Positions 60,701 to 64,000 of a stretch of 64,000 nucleotides of DNA are shown here, in pieces. The stretch comes from Phytoseiulus persimilis (taxonomy: Eukaryota; Arthropoda; Arachnida; Mesostigmata; Phytoseiidae), in contig CM075103.1 in assembly GCA_037576195.1 (NCBI GenBank), forward strand, positions 34,866,723-34,930,722. Reading direction: 5' to 3'. The notes under the pieces are model-generated. The model worked only from the letters and a program-made list of their open reading frames with translations. It did no database searches and had not been told where the DNA came from. The position numbers were made by a program, and so were the translations under genes. Each line of letters opens with the position of its first letter. Within the stretch, counting starts at the first letter, position 1.

Positions 60701-63225
60701 GATTTCAACTATTCCTCCTCTCCTGCGTCCGAATATAGAACTGGCACGCACATATGATGGCTGGTGTTCATGATACGTTTCGCGAAGGCTTCGCACGTAG
60801 GCCTCGCCCGTTGGTCGGAACCAGGCAGCCATTTCTAGGGTAAACAACAAAGCTCTGTTGTTCTACCTAGAGACCTGGCATCAGTATGATACGCTCCACA
60901 TCCCGTATGCTCAAAAGTCTATGAGAATGTCTTCCTGCGATCCGTGGATTGGCCGGATAGTTGAAGCGAACGCCACTCACTTTGGTTTCCATATGTTCCG
61001 ATTTGGAAACAACTTCCGTACCGTTGGTCGAACACGTCGCTAATATAGTTGCTACTGATCGTTCTGAGCTGTTCGCCGATGTATGTTGCTGATGTGAAAG
61101 CGGAAACTTGCCGTGACGCAAGCCCAACGCCCCATGACACGCACTACGGGCGATGACGTCATCGTAGGTGCTACGCAGTAGTTTCATGGCTAAGGAATTC
61201 CGGGGTCGTATTTTGAATACTCAGTCTGACGGGATAGTTCTTGCACGATTTCCAGCGGGAGCTCCGCCGCGGAATCTTTGGTGAGCCACCTGATGCATAG
61301 AAAATCGCTTCTTTCCTCTGGCATACCTAAGCTAGGGGCCGACTGGCAGTTTCGGGGATCGCTGATTGCTAGCATGGAGATCGACCACACGCTCTGTCGT
61401 GACTTCAATAAATACCTGAATCCGTCGTCGCTACGAGCGGATCGGAACTGGTTTCGCTTTACTGTTGAGGACCAAACCTTGGGCGTCGACTCGTTCTCAC
61501 AATGGCGGACTGATCCCGTCGATGGTCTCACGTACCTCACGCTGCCAGACTTCCTATTGCGTTTCAGATTTCGGCTCGTGGCTTATATAGTACAGAGCCT
61601 CCTTGCCCGCTAGATGACGCATTCTGAGAGAAGTCGGGGAGAGGGACCGGAAACCGAAACTACTCGAAGGTTCGCTTTCTCACTGGAATTCCTACTTCGG
61701 GCATGATCATGCAGAACTGCGGAACGATAATAAAGGCATCCCAGCTTGTCCGAACTTGAGCTGACAGCGACAGAATCAAAATAAACAAATTCAACAAAGA
61801 GGCTGTCACTAACGCGTCTGAGCCGTGAACTATGAGGGAGCATCGAGAAGATTCTCGAAGTGGAACATCGGGCTGCACGGGTGGCTGTCCGAAAATGGGA
61901 GAGCTCTCATCAAAAGCGTCCCGACAGAACACAGAACCCTACCATAGTCGAAAGACGAGAATATTCGGGCAATAACCTGCAAGAGAATTGTTATCAACTC
62001 ATTTTCGTGTTGACTACGTCATCGACACAGGAGGACGGATATACGCAGATGGCTTTCTCCGCTTGTTTACGTAACGCCGTGGTCATTCAAACATTTCTAG
62101 CAACAAGCTTGAAGTGACCGAGCCCACCAGTCATAACCCTGATTTCCGATTTGTATCTTCCCGCTCAATACGGAACCCAACGGCGACAAGATTGAACTCC
62201 TCTCGAAGAATATAGCTGTTCGGAACCGATAGTCGCAGAAATTACAACTCATCGGGCAGGAGGCGCTAGCCACGTCTGACACCCTAATTCCATGAGTTTC
62301 GGAGAGGAAACAAGGAAAGTGTTGACTCATCGAGAGGTGGACGTCGCCAGCCCACAGGACAAAAATTTGACAGCTCATCGGAACTCCGCACACGAAGAAA
62401 AGTAAATAAAAGATCCGTAACTCCGCCCGCGGCTCGCCCATTCAAGATGCGAGAACCACAGAGGAATGGAGGTCATTTCGGCCTGACACACAAGAAGTCA
62501 ATCAATGCCAGGTTTGTGGAACTGATTCCACTTAATACACGTAATTCTCGAAAAAACTTCTGAATGCTGGGAAACTCTCTCTAAGACTGTTGAGTCATGA
62601 GCTCATCGGCGCCGCTGCATCAGTCTCAGTGATATTCCCAATCGTAATCCAGCCGTTGAGAATCGTGCGGTTTGACCTCGGGGGCCATCTGATCCCCCAA
62701 GAGAGATCCATGCGGTCCGCAAATGTACTCATTCGACGGACTCCATGAACTCCATCATCTGGCCGAATCTTTTTCTCTGATCTATTCCAATGGATTCGAT
62801 TTTCCAACGCTCTGAACGTCCGACTCACATCGGAACGGTACCGAGGCATCCTGCGGGTTGCGTGTGTTCACTTCTATTGACGACCCCTTCGTTTCAGGGG
62901 AGATCGAGCGTAGCGACGCACTCGTCACAGATTCGAAGGAAGTGGGTATTTTTGAACACATTACGATTGACACACACACCCCCGTTGACAGAGGGGTTCG
63001 TGTATTCACTCCTTCTTAGATTTATTCGGGCCGCGATTAGGGAGCTCAGCCGAAGCTCCCGGGGGCAACCTAGCTACAGGGTAAGCTCGCGGCTCCCGGC
63101 CACTGTTCGCGTCTGGAAGATGATGCACTTCAGGATAATTCGAAATCAGCTAATGTCATCATTAGAGATAAGGTTCCAGGCACTTGAAAACTCGACCAAA
63201 GCAGGAAAGAGGCTTCGAAAATCTT

Positions 63226-63312
63226 GAAAATAGGTATGGAAAACAATGGAAAAATGCACTGAAAAACAGTGGATAGTGAGTACTGGAAAACAATGATATA
63301 GGCACCTAAAAC
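63226..63312. repeat. A-rich degenerate repeat of TGGAAAACAATG
   Basis: TATGGAAAACAATGGA, then GCACTGAAAAACAGTGGA and GTACTGGAAAACAATGAT recur at spacings of roughly 20-30 bases in an A-rich stretch. Confidence 0.45.
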
Positions 63313-64000
63313 AGCGGGAACAGGTGACGAAACTTTTGGAGAGGGAAACACAAAGAGGTTACCATACCATGATGTTGGCGATACAAATGTAAGCGTAGCC
63401 ATCCCTGTAGCTCTCCCGTGAAATTCGGAGCTTTGTGAAGCTCCGCATTGTTGGAGTAAACCGGAGCATGCGGCCTGGGGCACAGACTCATAGCGAGAAA
63501 GTATCCGCTCAACGTTCACACTTACTGAAGGGGCGTCCTTGACCGACGATCGGCTGGCGGGAGCTCGACCCTCATCTCGTTCCCTTAGAGCGCCTCTTGA
63601 ATCTGACGGAACTCTGACAGATGACTTCATGGCCTGAATTTCGCCGTATGAATCTTCCAAGGTTTTCCTTGATCAAATATCCTCGTGGCCGAACGGCGTC
63701 CGAGACTTTTCTCTTCGCGTCTCCGAGCCGACTGCTGACTTCATTCTAGTCGCTCTATGGAGTCTGGTAACCTTGAGAACGTCGTGGCGATCAGCTTCAA
63801 CTGGGATTCCAGAGGTAATTCGATAAGAAAAGCCTGAGATTTCTGACAGGCGACGTCGAACGTGGGGCTGGAACGTGGAATCCACAGAGGCGTGGAGGAA
63901 CTTCGGCGGAAATTCCCTTAACGCTCCCTACGAGACTCTGGGCTTCCGGGAACGACACCCGGATCTCTTCACGTAAACGCTGCGGTCCATGGTTTGGATC

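Larger units (their letters stand above)
46209..64000. other. Long stretch without a supportable gene
   Basis: Several plus frames read smoothly but match nothing I know: 46319-46825, 50701-51246 with continuation in another frame to 51332, 57336-57761, 58011-58517 (168 codons) and 61278-61613. A plus frame ends at 63019 (IERSDALVTDSKEVGIFEHI, then TIDTHTPVDRGVRVFTPS). None has a signal peptide, a known domain or a splice partner that could be proven. Tandem and homopolymer repeats in this stretch are listed separately. Confidence 0.35.

Overview
The window reads as eukaryotic, most likely arthropod DNA, possibly a mite or tick. Coding sequence is split by GT-AG introns, base composition is near 50% GC, gene density is low, and relics of animal transposon classes are scattered through it. 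The species cannot be fixed from the sequence. The arthropod guess rests mainly on a Kekkon-like LRR-Ig receptor and on the general look of the repeats.

Layout. Positions 1-8211 hold the one gene that can be assembled with confidence: the 3' part of a plus-strand gene for a single-pass membrane protein. It has the end of an LRR C-terminal cap, one Ig domain, a transmembrane helix and a long cytoplasmic tail. Eight exons fit with consistent splice phases. A possible alternative last exon lies in a 4.6-kb intron. From 8.2 to 30 kb there is mostly gene-poor DNA with transposon relics: a 5'-truncated non-LTR retrotransposon on the minus strand (about 11.2-12.06 kb), a poly-C transposon-like edge at 18.6 kb, a 1.37-kb Tigger/pogo-like element with terminal inverted repeats and a broken transposase (19.73-21.10 kb), a tRNA-like segment (21.8 kb) and a possible BEL/Pao reverse-transcriptase fragment (28.5 kb). 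One weak candidate secreted-protein frame sits at about 15 kb.

From 30 to 35.6 kb two diverged, same-orientation copies of an unidentified repeat of about 700 bp lie 4.6 kb apart. Two copies of a short motif capable of forming a hairpin lie near 29.7 and 31.7 kb. From 35.6 kb to the end no gene can be built with confidence. The most specific signal there is a short FG-nucleoporin-like stretch at 46.0 kb that resembles the region around the GLEBS segment of Nup98. Many frames of 100-200 codons occur on both strands, but at this base composition dozens are expected by chance, and most were left out.

How parts relate: only the receptor gene shows organised function. The rest looks like intergenic or intronic DNA built from old mobile elements. 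Six long G or C homopolymer runs in 64 kb are a noticeable local trait, and one of them sits against a transposon-like terminus.
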